A stretch of DNA of 64,000 bases, taken from the NCBI GenBank assembly GCA_019321725.1, contig CM033116.1, positions 4,584,642 to 4,648,641 on the forward strand. The letters are read 5' to 3'. A program made the translations under genes and the position numbers. The notes under the pieces were generated by a model. It saw only the letters and a list, made by a program, of their open reading frames with translations, did no database searches and was not told the origin of the DNA. Each line of letters begins with the position of its first letter. Within the stretch, counting starts at the first letter, position 1. The DNA is from Paulownia fortunei. Its lineage: Eukaryota > Streptophyta > Magnoliopsida > Lamiales > Paulowniaceae. Positions 53,401 through 63,937 of this stretch are shown here, one piece after another.

Positions 53401-54963
53401 ATCTTATATATTTTTAACTATTAAATATGAAATAATCAACAGTTTCACAAAAATCACTGGTCAGCATCTTCAGTTAAAGGGTTTATATTACTGTTTCTAA
53501 TACCTATCAGTGAAATAAAAGGCTTCTTCAACCCCATCACCATGATGCACATCAATATCGATATACAGCACACGCGCATGATACTTCAAAAGCTCCAAAA
53601 TTCCCAAAACTAGGTCATTGATGTAACAAAATCCAGACGCCTCACACTTCTTCGCGTGATGCAATCCACCAGCCCAATTTATGGCAATGTCACAGAGCTG
53701 ATTATTCAATCTCCGTGCAGCATCTAATAGAAAAATCAGAATGGCTCAGTGAAGGTTTTACAAAAATATGATGGGAGAGCCATTACATATGAATACAGAA
53801 TTTACCTATTGTACCACCAGCATAAATTTGACAAAACTCAAACAGATTCTCAAAGACTGGACAATCTTCTCCAAGATTATCTACAAGAAATAATAATCAT
53901 TTGGAAAACTACGTTAAAGCAAAGTGATCTGAAAACCAAAGTCCAGCAAGACTCATAATTTTAATGACAAACAAAATCTGTGATCAAGTAATTTTTCTTT
54001 TGTATGTTGCGAAACTAGACAAAGTTTGTGCCTTCATGAACCATGGAGAATAACGGTACACAAAGTTGCCATATAAAATGAAATCAGGCGACAGCAGCCA
54101 GAACACCAAGTATAAGTGTGTTTATATGACAATCAACCATCTAGCTTAGTATGATCAAACGCTTGCGACATTTTCAAGGAGTTGGAAATTAAAATAGATA
54201 ATTTTATCAACAAATTACAGAACTGCTGAGTTAAAATTATTAAAAGAAATTTTTATAAAATTATATATAAATTCCAAAGCCGCAACATTGGCGGACTCTT
54301 GTAATTGTAAAATTTCAAAACTTAAAGAGTAGCCATTTGCAAGTAACTCAACCTGCAGAAAAAAACAGACAGAAAACAGTTCCACTTAGAATTTCATCAG
54401 AGAAAAAATGAAGTCTCACATTCCCTCGTAGCCCCAGAACACTATCAATAAAAACAGAGTAGCTCATATCACAAACATGAAAACTCATTACATTTGACCA
54501 TCTCATTCGAGAACAGCTCTTGCGTGTTGGGAGTGATTCGCTGCAGAAACTCCACGTAATCTGGAGAATGGAACTGTGCTAGCTCCACAGGATATGCCTT
54601 GTGAGGCCTCTAATTATTCAGAAAAAAACAAATATTAGCAAAACAAAGAAACTTAAACAAAATTATAAAAAACACTAAAACCATTCAAGTAAGCAGAGAA
54701 TACAAACATAAACTTCCATCTTCTTGTGGAGCTCATAAGAGAGAACCAAATGGTGGGTCATGCATAACCGGTGCGGTTTCATCGGGTGGTTCGGCCCGAA
54801 GTACACGTTCCCCACATCCCCTGCAGTCCCTTTTCTTCGGTCAGCACAGTTCCCGTTGTTTTCAGACACACACAAACACATATAACGAATTTACAGAGTG
54901 AAAAGGAAAAGACTAGAAAACCGAACCGTCATAAAAATAGGAGATTCTGTCCTTGCTACGCAT
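49212..54963 (-). CDS. HDA9: RPD3/HDA1-family histone deacetylase, HDA9 type, 14 exons
   Basis: Exons in gene order: 54927-54963, 54708-54820, 54492-54609, 53806-53880, 53504-53723, 52465-52528, 51679-51771, 51488-51596, 51297-51346, 51118-51208, 50249-50319, 49898-49996, 49432-49498 and 49212-49297. All phases match, giving 430 aa (Arabidopsis HDA9 is 426). The protein starts [20 protein letters not shown]. The zinc-dependent deacetylase domain contains GGLHHA with its catalytic His pair, [16 protein letters not shown] with the zinc-binding Asp and His, [13 protein letters not shown] with the second zinc Asp, and [10 protein letters not shown] with the transition-state Tyr. The acidic tail [19 protein letters not shown] is typical of HDA9. 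HDA9 removes acetyl groups from histone lysines in the nucleus and acts with POWERDRESS in ageing and flowering control. The first exon is only 37 nt and was placed by the conserved N-terminus. The gene looks intact. Confidence 0.96.
50416..50474. repeat. Compound TA-GA microsatellite in HDA9 intron 11 upstream region
   Basis: A pure TA run (50416-50443) passes directly into a GA run (50444-50474). It lies in the intron between HDA9 exons 10 and 11 and is likely length-polymorphic. Confidence 0.9.
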
Positions 54964-57783
54964 TCTAGAGCGAGGCTGGAGCGTACAGATGATCAATAAT
55001 TGAACAGTGCTTGTATTATTTCTTCAGGAGAAGTAAGATTTGTCTACTTCCATGACTGAAAATTAAGAAAATAAGAAGTATTTACTTGCGAAAACCAAAA
55101 CCCTAATCGGTATAGGACTACAAGTGCTGTTATATGTTGAAATATAGCATAAGGGGATAACAGCAACTCTCTACTCTGGTTTGCTTCTTCTTCCCCACTT
55201 TTCTCAAGCAATAGAGGATCCGCCTGTTACCCCTTCGTAGCTATGAAACCAGGTACAGTTCTACGGTTTTGTAGTATATATTTAACAATGGTTCTTTCTT
55301 CCAATAATTGTCCGAGTTATAAGAAGACGTCTTAAATCACAAAAAATTATTTATATATTTATTCATTCTTGTGTGTTTCTAAAACCTCAAATATTTAGTA
55401 CAACCTCAACTTCATAACATTAACTTTTTGTTTTGTTTTTGGGTTTTAATTCACTTTCTTCATCATTCTCCTTTACTTAAACCACCTGAAAAAATTATTC
55501 ACAGATTTCTGCATAATAGCCTCTTTATTATTATTTTTAAGGATAATTACATGTTAGTTGGTGATAAATTTATATTTTATCGTTCTTCCATACCTTTTAA
55601 ATCAAAAAATTTTGGTATGAAAAACTATATTGGTGTACAATTTGGAGTTGAACATTAATAGCTAGCACAATCAAAGAGAACTTTTTTATTTTCACAATTT
55701 TGGATTACTCATGTATAAATTTAAACGAGTAAAACTCACTTTATTTTCATTTTATTTTTTGTTGAGTATCACTTTATTCTTTTATACTCTCAATTGTCTC
55801 ATTTTATCTCTTTTTACTTTCATTATATTTCATTTTACCCCATTATACTTTTATTGTCTCATTTTGCCCCTTGTTTTTTAAAATAATTAACTAAATTATT
55901 CTTACCTATTATTTACAGTAGAAATACTTTAAAATATTTTAAAATTAATAGATTTATATTTATGTTCTAATAGTTTTTTCAATTTAAATAATTAATACTT
56001 GACACTAAATTAATTTAAAATTTTATTGTACTTATTTTAATAGTTAATTTTTAATTTAATATAGTTTCTATCAAATTAGTATACAGTATAATATTTTTTA
56101 TTAGCTAATATATTTTACTTATAAATTTTCTACTCAATACAAATTCAAAAAATATATAAAATATTTTTAAATAATATCTTACTAAACACATAAAACATTA
56201 GTAATAAAATTTTTATTATTAATATAATTATCATAAGTTCATAGAAATAATGTTAAATTCAATAAGAATCATTATAATCAAGTAATAGTAATAAAATTAA
56301 TTAGTAAAACGACTATGATTTTTTAAAATAGAACATAGTATCTATTAAATTATGATAATTCGACTATTTATAATTTATTTAATGGTATTAAATTATACCT
56401 AAAACTAACTTTTTTTTTTTATAATTTAACATTATTTTTATGAAATTTTAAAAATTCCATTAACAATGAGAAATATATTACTAATATTTTATGTATTTAA
56501 CAAAATACTTTTTAGGAATATGTTATATAGTTTTTATATTTATAATAAGTAGAAAATATATAGGTAAAATATTTTAGTTAATAAAAAATATCATACAATA
56601 TAAAATTTTAATAGGAACTATATTTATAAAAAATAGCTATTAAACATTAAGAATAATAAAATTTAAAATAAATTTAATATTAAATGTTATTAATTAAGTT
56701 GAAAAAATATTAAAATATAAATACAAGTTTATTAATTTTAGAAAATTTTAAAATAATTTTACAATAAATAATTAGTAAGGGTAATATGATTATTTTTTTT
56801 AAAGTATAATGGGGTAAAATGATACAATAAGAGTACAAGTAGTTAAAATAAGACAGAATGAGAATATAATAAAATAAAATGATAGTCAACAAAAATAGAG
56901 GGGAGCAAAGTAAGATTTACTCAATTTAATAATATCCACAGGTATTTAATGCACAACTCCTGGGCCTTTGATGTTTTGGAGATAAACATAATTTTTTTAA
57001 AGCACAAACATAATTTTTTTATAAGCATACAAGTATTTCACTCTGTAACATCTATAACATCACTGCATGCACATTCAATCGTTTACAAATTGATTTGGGC
57101 TCCACCCAACCGGACAACATAAAAATTACCCTCAACATCTGGCTACTTGGAAGTCTTTCCCTTGTGTTTAGCCCGTGTCCACCATTGGATGTAATTATCC
57201 CTTTGCATTAATGGAATAATGTTTCCAAGCGACCCTTGCTATACCTTGATGTAGGCAGGCTCAATTTGCTCACAAATGCATTACAGTCACATGAACGGAC
57301 CATAAATGCATTAATTTTTTTTTATTTTTATTTTTTCATGGCCCCTCAGATTGTACAAATAAGTATCACAAAACCGAAAGCAATGCTGTAGTTTTGTAGT
57401 TCAATTTCACAAACAACCAATTGCTCATTAGTACTTGGGCTTGTAAGATCCAAGTGAACTACTATGCCATAAACAAACCAATTGAAGCTTGATGAGACTA
57501 ATCTCATGCTGCAGTTAATTATTCTTTTCAAATATCAAAGCAAAATAATAATGTTAAAATCAATCTTTCTTAAATTTCAACCTCATTCCAAGCAAATTAA
57601 ACAACGGGAAAATGCAATGATGTTGACGATGACAGAAAATACATCCACTAGTCAAATTGTCTGCATTCAGAAATTATTAGCATTGAAATGCAGATACTTA
57701 ATGAAAAAAAAGAACAGTTTCCAGATTATAAGCTTGAGAAGTGGAGCTTCCATATGGATTCTCACTGAAATGAAGACATCTCT
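54964..57783. other. Interval between HDA9 start and COX7a-like stop
   Basis: The HDA9 leader and promoter should lie in about 54964-55300. A long inverted-repeat element fills 55716-56932. The remainder, 56940-57783, holds the 3' flank of the minus-strand COX7a-like gene. No other gene seen. Confidence 0.6.
55716..56932. mobile_element. Long inverted-repeat (foldback) DNA element, about 1.2 kb
   Basis: The left arm reads gagtaaaactcactttattt, later cattttaccccattatactt and taaaatattttaaaattaat. The reverse complement of the right arm reads gagtaaatcttactttgctc, later cattttaccccattatactt and the same AT-rich words in order. The two arms pair across nearly the whole element, including the interior (for example atattttacttataaattttctac on the left), so almost all of it is a palindrome with arms near 600 bp. 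No coding capacity. It looks like a non-autonomous foldback or Mutator-like element. Confidence 0.75.
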
Positions 57784-58076
57784 TCATTCCTTCTTTCCAA
57801 TCCCATGAGACATGTTATAGATCCCTCTCCCCTAGACAATATTCGTCAAGTACAATTAGTGTCGAACTTATATATGGATAAGAACGGAGAAAACTGACAA
57901 AAGAGGATAAATGAACTCACAATAAGAAACAAAGAGGAACCTGCCAAAGCCAAAGGAATGGCAACCGAGGTGATTTTATCCATTGGTCCTTTCAGATATG
58001 TATGTTTATGAAGGCTCTGAAAAAACTTTTGCTTCTCAATGAGCTTCTCTCTTGGCCTAAAGGGTGTTTCAGACAT
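57784..58076 (-). CDS. Plant cytochrome c oxidase subunit 7a-like protein, 67 aa, 2 coding exons
   Basis: Exon 57921-58076 encodes MSETPFRPREKLIEKQ, then HTYLKGPMDKITSVAIPLAL and a hydrophobic run ending LFLI. Exon 57784-57831 completes it with GRGIYNMSHGIGKKE and a stop. Both borders are canonical (GTGAGT; CTAG|GG) and in phase 0. The family (from memory AT4G21105, 68 aa or so) is annotated as a small single-pass subunit of mitochondrial complex IV. One membrane segment lies at about residues 37-55. The start lies two bases into the exon after an acceptor (TGCAG|G), so a leader intron runs back to about 60230. Its likely donor is CAG|GCAAGT, which would be a GC-AG intron. Divergently paired with the BUD31-like copy. 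Confidence 0.93.
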
Positions 58077-59480
58077 CCTGCATGATTTGACTACTTTTAA
58101 ATGATAACCTTGCAAATCCAACAGAAATAATTCAAGTAAATGTAATTGCAGAATACCACAGTAATCACAATCTACTTCATTGTCTTCTTTCCAATAAAAT
58201 AATTTTCTTGTCATTAGGCACCCCCAATAATACAAAATAATCCTAAAACATGTCTACATGAAGAAACTTGAAAGTGCACAAGATTTCCTGGGCTCTATGT
58301 GTCAACCAAAAACTATTGAATGGCAAAAGAAATTGTCTATAAGAAGATTAGTTGACACCTTGTTTTCAAAAGAACTTTGTGCTAAAAGCCTTCTGTTATA
58401 GAAGGAAGATGCCATACTCCCATTAATTCAAGGGAACATGGATGTGTATTATAATAGTTATAAACTTACACAGAATTTTCCATGGTAACTATTTCCTCAT
58501 ATATTGATATACAATTAGAGACAACAAATACTCGAAATACTTGATCCAATACAATAAGCTTAACAGATAACAAAACAAAGCATCTGATTCCAAATACGCA
58601 GCATTGTACCATAGTGTCCTATAAGACCACTATTATTACATGTTCAAGCGAGAAAATATCACCAGTTAAACTTATGGTTGAAAATACATCATGCATGCAA
58701 ATAATGCTTGTGTCCTTTATATAAAAACAATTTATGCACCTGCATGGGCTTGCAGGAAATAAACAACCATCAATTTTGGTGATTAAATCATAAAACTACT
58801 CCTTGTTTGTGTAGAACTCAAAAATAGAACATATTCTCAATGTGAAAAGAAATTATCTTCATTACCAAGCTCAATTTTCCTGGACACAAGCCTTAAATAT
58901 TGGTAACGGAACACCTTCCCCTCTTGTTTTCCCATCAAATACTGATATATCTGATTATTGGGGGGGCAAAGTAATAAAATTCACTCGTGCTATAATATTG
59001 GATGTATCAATACAAGTATATGGACAGGGTTATGCTTTCATTCATTTCATTAATGTTCACCAAATCAAATTCCATAAAAGAAAAAGGAAAAATAATAATA
59101 ATCTTTCTTTCCTACCTAATATGACAAAATATAAATATTTTCCTGAAAGAAATAACCCCCATAAGAATTTAAAGGAGAATAATGCACGCAAATTTCAAAC
59201 ATTTGACGTAATAATATTGATTTACTAATTCCCTCGTATTTTTATTATAACCAAACATGTTAATTATTCTTCCCTGGGTTTCTTATCGTCCATGAAATTG
59301 AGAAAAATACAGAGTCTTGAGTCGATAATCACACAATGTATGTCCCCCATATCCACAAATAATAAATTCATTTTCAGCTATGCACAATCACAACAAACTA
59401 AACCCAACCCAACCCTTCCTGTAAAAGCTTTATCGGCAAACAAACAAACCTGCACCCATCAATATGAACAAGAACATCAC

Positions 59481-59725
59481 AAAATCCACAACTAGAAAGT
59501 ATTGAACATTCCAAGCAAATATAATACACATAACACATAACTCTTTTGCCAATGGACTTCCATATCTAGAAGTTCATTTGGTTCCTGAGCACCCTCTTTA
59601 TCTTTTCATATAAAGGCTACTTTTTTTTTTTTTTCTCTGTAATGCACCCAGGAATTATGACCAAACCAAAATCCTCGACTAGAAAGTATTGAACATTCCG
59701 AGCAAAATATGATACATATCATGCA
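59481..59725. repeat. Pair of short direct repeats in the COX7a-like leader intron
   Basis: The word actagaaagtattgaacatt plus cc and similar flanks occur at 59491-59512 and again at 59678-59699, with spacing of 187 bp. Each is followed by an AT-rich sequence containing atacaca or atacata. Between them lies 59549-59620, a stretch also found at 62765-62835. Confidence 0.75.
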
Positions 59726-60229
59726 TATTAATGTATTCATAAACACAAGTATTTTTGTAAGAAAAACCACCTGGGAGGTTTGATATTGACCACTACCCAT
59801 TTAATTATAATTTCAGAGACACCATAGAATGTAATGTTCCAACACCAAAACACACAAAAAAAATAAAAAAAAATAGGAGTACTACTCCCTTACAATGTTC
59901 ATAGAGATCTAAAACTAGGTAATTTAAACTTATCAGCTCTAACAATTCATATCATGGATCAATCAACTTAATAACAATAATAATAATAATAATAATAATA
60001 ATAGAAATAACAATATCAACAACAGACTAAAACCTAGATGGATGGATCCAATCCAATAGCACAACAATAACAGGAAAAAATTAGAATTAAAATAACAGAT
60101 AGTCAAAATTCCAGATTCATCAGCCAAAAGTTCATTAATCAATAGGCAGGAACGTAACAAACCCTAGATGTAATAAATTAGCAGCACCTAAACAAAATAA
60201 CAAAAAATAATTCCACAGAAAGAGAGCGG

Positions 60230-60570
60230 GACTTGCCTGAGTGCGAGAGTTGAAAAAACACGAGCAAACAGAAAAAAGAGAAAAAATCGACACGACGATG
60301 AACAGATTGCGCAAAAATGAAATGAGCAGGGTTGAAAAATTGTGAAGTAAAAGGGGCACACTAATTCGGGTGTCGGGTACAATCCGGTGAGTATTATCAG
60401 GGTTTTCTTTATTAGTTGGGATATTGGGCCGGCTACTAGGGATTGGACTACTAGATCCCATTATCCTTTTGTAAAGTTTTAAGCCCATACTTTGTTTATA
60501 TTTAAAGCCCATATATTGTTTTTATTTTATTTTTTTCTTTTTATTATTAAGGCAGAAAAAAATTGTCATT
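60230..60570. promoter_or_regulatory. Divergent promoter region, COX7a-like and BUD31-like genes
   Basis: The presumed first exon of the COX7a-like gene ends at about 60237 on the minus strand. The presumed BUD31 first exon ends at 60665 with an AG|GTGCG donor on the plus strand. The transcription starts would therefore lie a few hundred bases apart in opposite directions. No decisive TATA box was identified on either side. Confidence 0.45.
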
Positions 60571-61087
60571 TCGAATAGTGAGAGCGGACGTCTGAGTGCT
60601 CCCTCCATCCTAACTCCGGCTTCCGGCACCACAACTACCGCCACCTCCGTCTTCGATACTATCAGGTGCGTTTATAGAACTTTCTAGTTACTGCATTCCG
60701 CATTTTAACTTAAGTTTTTAATTCCCGAGTGACTTTTAGCTATAATCGTTGCTTTGATTTAAATAATGTATGCAGTCGAATAAAATGATAATTGGCGCTT
60801 TTTATTTGCTTTAGGTGTTTGCCGAATTTATTCTCTTTTAGATATCTGTAAATACTTTACTGGTTTGGTTATTCGATAGTTAGTCGCATTGTTTTTGTAT
60901 TTGTTGAATATTGAGTCGTGATTTATTCCCTTACACTTAGCTTATTTTTCTCTCTAGTTAAAGTTAACATTTAAGGAAACATTTAAAGCTGAGTGGAGAT
61001 GTAATGTATTCAAACTGCATTACAATAGTTTTTGGTAGCATGAAATTCAGATCTTGCAATTGTTCCAAAAAACTATTCCATATATAT

Positions 61088-61462
61088 TGTTGGACTGTGT
61101 GCAACAATTGTTCTTATGGGTGGGCACAGTCAAAATGTGGCGCTTTGGCTGTTGTATGATTTAAATATGTGAGTTGCACTGTTGCTAAACATTATAGTTT
61201 TTGGCACAACAGGCACACGATCCTACAATTGGTATCAGAGCCAAGGTCATGTTTCATTTCTAGGAACAATTATTAGGGAGGGGACTGTTGGCCTATGTAG
61301 CAACAATTGTCATGTGACAATTGTTGGGGAGGGGATTGCTGGCCTGTGGAGAAACAATTGCTGGCAGGGTCATAGTCGAAACATGGCGCTTATGCTAGTT
61401 TAAATATTTGAGTTGCACTGTTGATAACAACTATAGCTTTTGACAAGCTGCTTTGTCCTACA
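61088..61462 (+). mobile_element. TRIM retrotransposon (miniature LTR element), complete
   Basis: The 5' LTR is 61088-61227 (140 bp, TGTTGG...CTACA) and the 3' LTR is 61337-61462 (126 bp, TGCTGG...CTACA). They share TGGCGCTT, TAGTTTAAATAT-like and GAGTTGCACTGTTG words in order. Directly after the 5' LTR, 61230-61241 reads TGGTATCAGAGC, complementary to the 3' end of initiator methionine tRNA. A polypurine tract GGGGAGGGGA (61326-61335) abuts the 3' LTR. A second partial tract with the beginning of an LTR-like sequence lies in between (near 61275-61310). TATAT flanks both sides (61083-61087 and 61463-61467) as a 5-bp target-site duplication. No coding sequence. It sits within the leader intron of the BUD31-like gene. 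Confidence 0.9.
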
Positions 61463-62764
61463 TATATTAGTGCCTTTCATGATCCAATGCGGCTGGTTTT
61501 TACTAGTAAAGTGGTTGATGACACTGGAAAGTAAAATCACATTTGTTTATTACGCAAGAGCACGACAATAGGTCAGTGTTCTTAGATGGTTGTAAGTATA
61601 TCTACGGGATAATGAGGAGACTGTTTTTGAAGTTTCACCAGAATTTTAGTGACAAGAGGAAAGCAATCTTAATAAAACTTAAAAGAGATCTTACATTACT
61701 AATTTTAGGAAATTTAGATGATTTGATGCTAAAACATGGATGAATACTGCCATGTAAAGTCTACAAGGACTTTGAAATGTATAAACAAAAAGAAATACTT
61801 GTATCTTTATCTTTTTAATTTTTGATCCATTAAAGTGTTGAATAAACTTTTTCTTGTATAGGTAGGAGACTACATGTGTGACTTAAAAGGAGGGTATGAA
61901 GTGTTCGCTCGAATTGACAGAGAATTTTACATATGGTGCCATGCTTAGGGACCATATAATCAAATAAAAGATGGTAAAAAAAGAAGCGGTAAGGGAAAAT
62001 TAAGAGGAAAAAGATACAAGAAGTGTAATCTAGAAATCTTCATTGTGGCATCTATTTGTTAAAATGGCATGCACCCATTTTTTATATCAGTGTTTTAAAT
62101 TATGGGATTGGATAACAAGTTTGTTTCTTTTTGTATAAATGAGCCAACAGGGTCACATTTGGTATCATTTTGCAACTTGAGCATGTGTACTAAACAGAGG
62201 CTACTGCCTCAGGCAGTCTACTAGCACAGATAAAGCTTACAATCTGTATTTGTCTTGTCAATATGAATTCATAATGTATTTCAGTAAAATGCTGATTCTG
62301 GAAAGCATGGACTCTGACATAGTCCTTTTTTTTTTCCCTGCTTGAAACTTCTTTATGCATATAGTCTCAGAAAAGACAGATATCTGTGGGTAGTACATGA
62401 AATATTTTTATTATTTCTTTTTCATTTAATATGTGGAATTAAGTTCCTTGGGTCACAAATGTTGGAATTATTGGTTTGTATTCTGAATTTTCGACTCTAT
62501 CGCCCTGCTCTGTTTTTTTGCCATGTTAGCATTTGGTTCCAGTTCTAGAGTAATAATTCCATATATGGGATGAGCTTTTGAATATGAGTTTTTCAAGAAG
62601 TGCTTATATCTATTGCTAATTGTTTGGTAGAAATGCAGTTAAATGACCATCCAATAGAAATGTAAGAAAAGGAATTTAAAAGCCACAAATAGTGACTCCT
62701 CCAAAATGACCTTATTCCAAAAATCCATTCAAAATTAACCACCTAACACGCAACATTTTTACGA

Positions 62765-62835
62765 ATGGATTTTCATATCTAGAAGTTCATTTGGGATGGG
62801 TTTCCAAACACCCTCTTTATCTTCCATGCATAGGC
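62765..62835 (+). repeat. Dispersed repeat shared with 59549-59620
   Basis: The words catatctagaagttcatttg and caccctctttatctt, with an ...ata-aggct-cta tail, occur in the same order and orientation at both places. One copy lies in each of the two divergent leader introns. It is a small dispersed repeat of unknown class. Confidence 0.6.
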
Positions 62836-63074
62836 TGCTACATTTTGGATATCCCTTGTCTCATAGGGATCAAATTAGAAAGAAGAAAAAATCACAGCAT
62901 CATGAAGAAATATGAACTTATGGAAGTATTTTTGTGCCTCAGGGTTCATGTCATGCATTGTTCCTTGAGAGTTTTTTAATGATCAATTTATAATTGAGCA
63001 AACAGGATTGCATCCTATCAGTCAAATAGGCAGTCTTGATTAACATAGTTCAATTTTCAAGTCACAGGTTGAGA

Positions 63075-63469
63075 ATGCCTAAGGTGAGAACAATCCGTAC
63101 AAAATATCCAGATGGTTGGGAATCAATTGATCCCACTCTTCGTGAACTTAATGCTATGATGAGACAAGGTTCACTATATTCAATTCAACAAAACTAATTT
63201 CTTGTTTTGCTGTTTATCCCCACTGCACTGCTTGGATGAACTATTAGCTTCTAACACTTGCAGAATTTTGTACATTGGCAGCTGAGAATGTTCCTCATGA
63301 TGGTAAAAGGAAGCATGAAGCACTGTGGGCTATATTCTGAATTACTCATCAGAAGAGTCGATACATATTTGACCTGTATTATGAGAGAAACAAGATATCT
63401 AGAGAGCTGTATGAGTTCTGCTTGGAACAAGGGTATGCAGACCGTAACCTAATTGCCAAGTGGAAGAAG
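63075..63469 (+). pseudogene. BUD31: BUD31/G10 splicing-factor copy with in-frame stop, 3' end not found
   Basis: Exon 63075-63168 starts MPKVRTIRTKYPDGWE after an acceptor at 63067. Exon 63282-63469 continues ENVPHDGKRKHEALWAIF, then a TGA stop (63338-63340) where family members have Lys or Arg, then [20 protein letters not shown] and [12 protein letters not shown] before a GTGAGA donor. BUD31 is a nuclear spliceosome protein of about 145 aa. Its C-terminal zinc-binding cysteine-rich part should follow but is not found in the remaining 530 bp. Borders and reading frame otherwise agree with the family. Either the copy is dead, or the base is a sequence error and the last exon lies beyond 64000. 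A leader intron of 2.4 kb (60666-63067) contains the TRIM element. Confidence 0.8.
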
Positions 63470-63772
63470 GTGAGACTACAATGCACAATGACCATTGTGA
63501 AGTTTTTCCTTTTTGTACAGAAATTTGATCATAAAAAGATGGACAAATCAGAAAAAGAAAAAAAAAAAAAAGAGGACATGCTGTCGCAAAAGCCAACAAC
63601 AAAAACCAATTGGGAAAAAAGAAAAATAAAAAGAATGAACTACATCTAAGCAGTTAAATGAAATGAGAGGCCAGCTATATCCACACTCGAAATCTTGCAG
63701 TTTTCCTGTTCAAAGTGCACCAAGTAAGTGCTTAAATATTTCCTTTTTTCTTCCCAAATCCTCTAAACTTAC

Positions 63773-63937
63773 CAGAAGCATCTCCTTCATGGCATGATGA
63801 AATACAATCTCTTTGAAGTTGCAAACTGTCTGGTCCCCTCTCTTATCAATCACAAAGCACATGGAGATGATAATGGGTCCCATTGTCTGCATAACATTGC
63901 AAATGTCAAGGAAAATGGGTTCATCTGCTCTCCTCGC
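63773..63937 (-). CDS. Single exon of an unidentified gene, partial
   Basis: A 165-nt open exon (55 codons) lies between an acceptor TTGCAG|GCG at 63937 and a perfect donor CTG|GTAAGT at 63773. It reads ARRADEPIFLDICNVMQTMG and ends FHHAMKEMLL. The borders make a real exon plausible. I do not recognise the family with any confidence. The short IFLDICN ... GP pattern faintly recalls glycolipid-transfer-protein domains, but the rest does not fit. It lies antisense to the expected last intron or 3' part of the BUD31 copy. The 5' part of the gene would lie beyond 64000. Confidence 0.4.

Noticed and set aside
58842..59228. 128-codon open frame in the COX7a-like leader intron
   Set aside because: No recognisable family, AT-rich composition, and located within an intron without its own splice or promoter context.
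61088..61462. Identification of the TRIM as Cassandra
   Set aside because: Cassandra LTRs carry 5S rRNA promoter boxes, and I see none in these LTRs.
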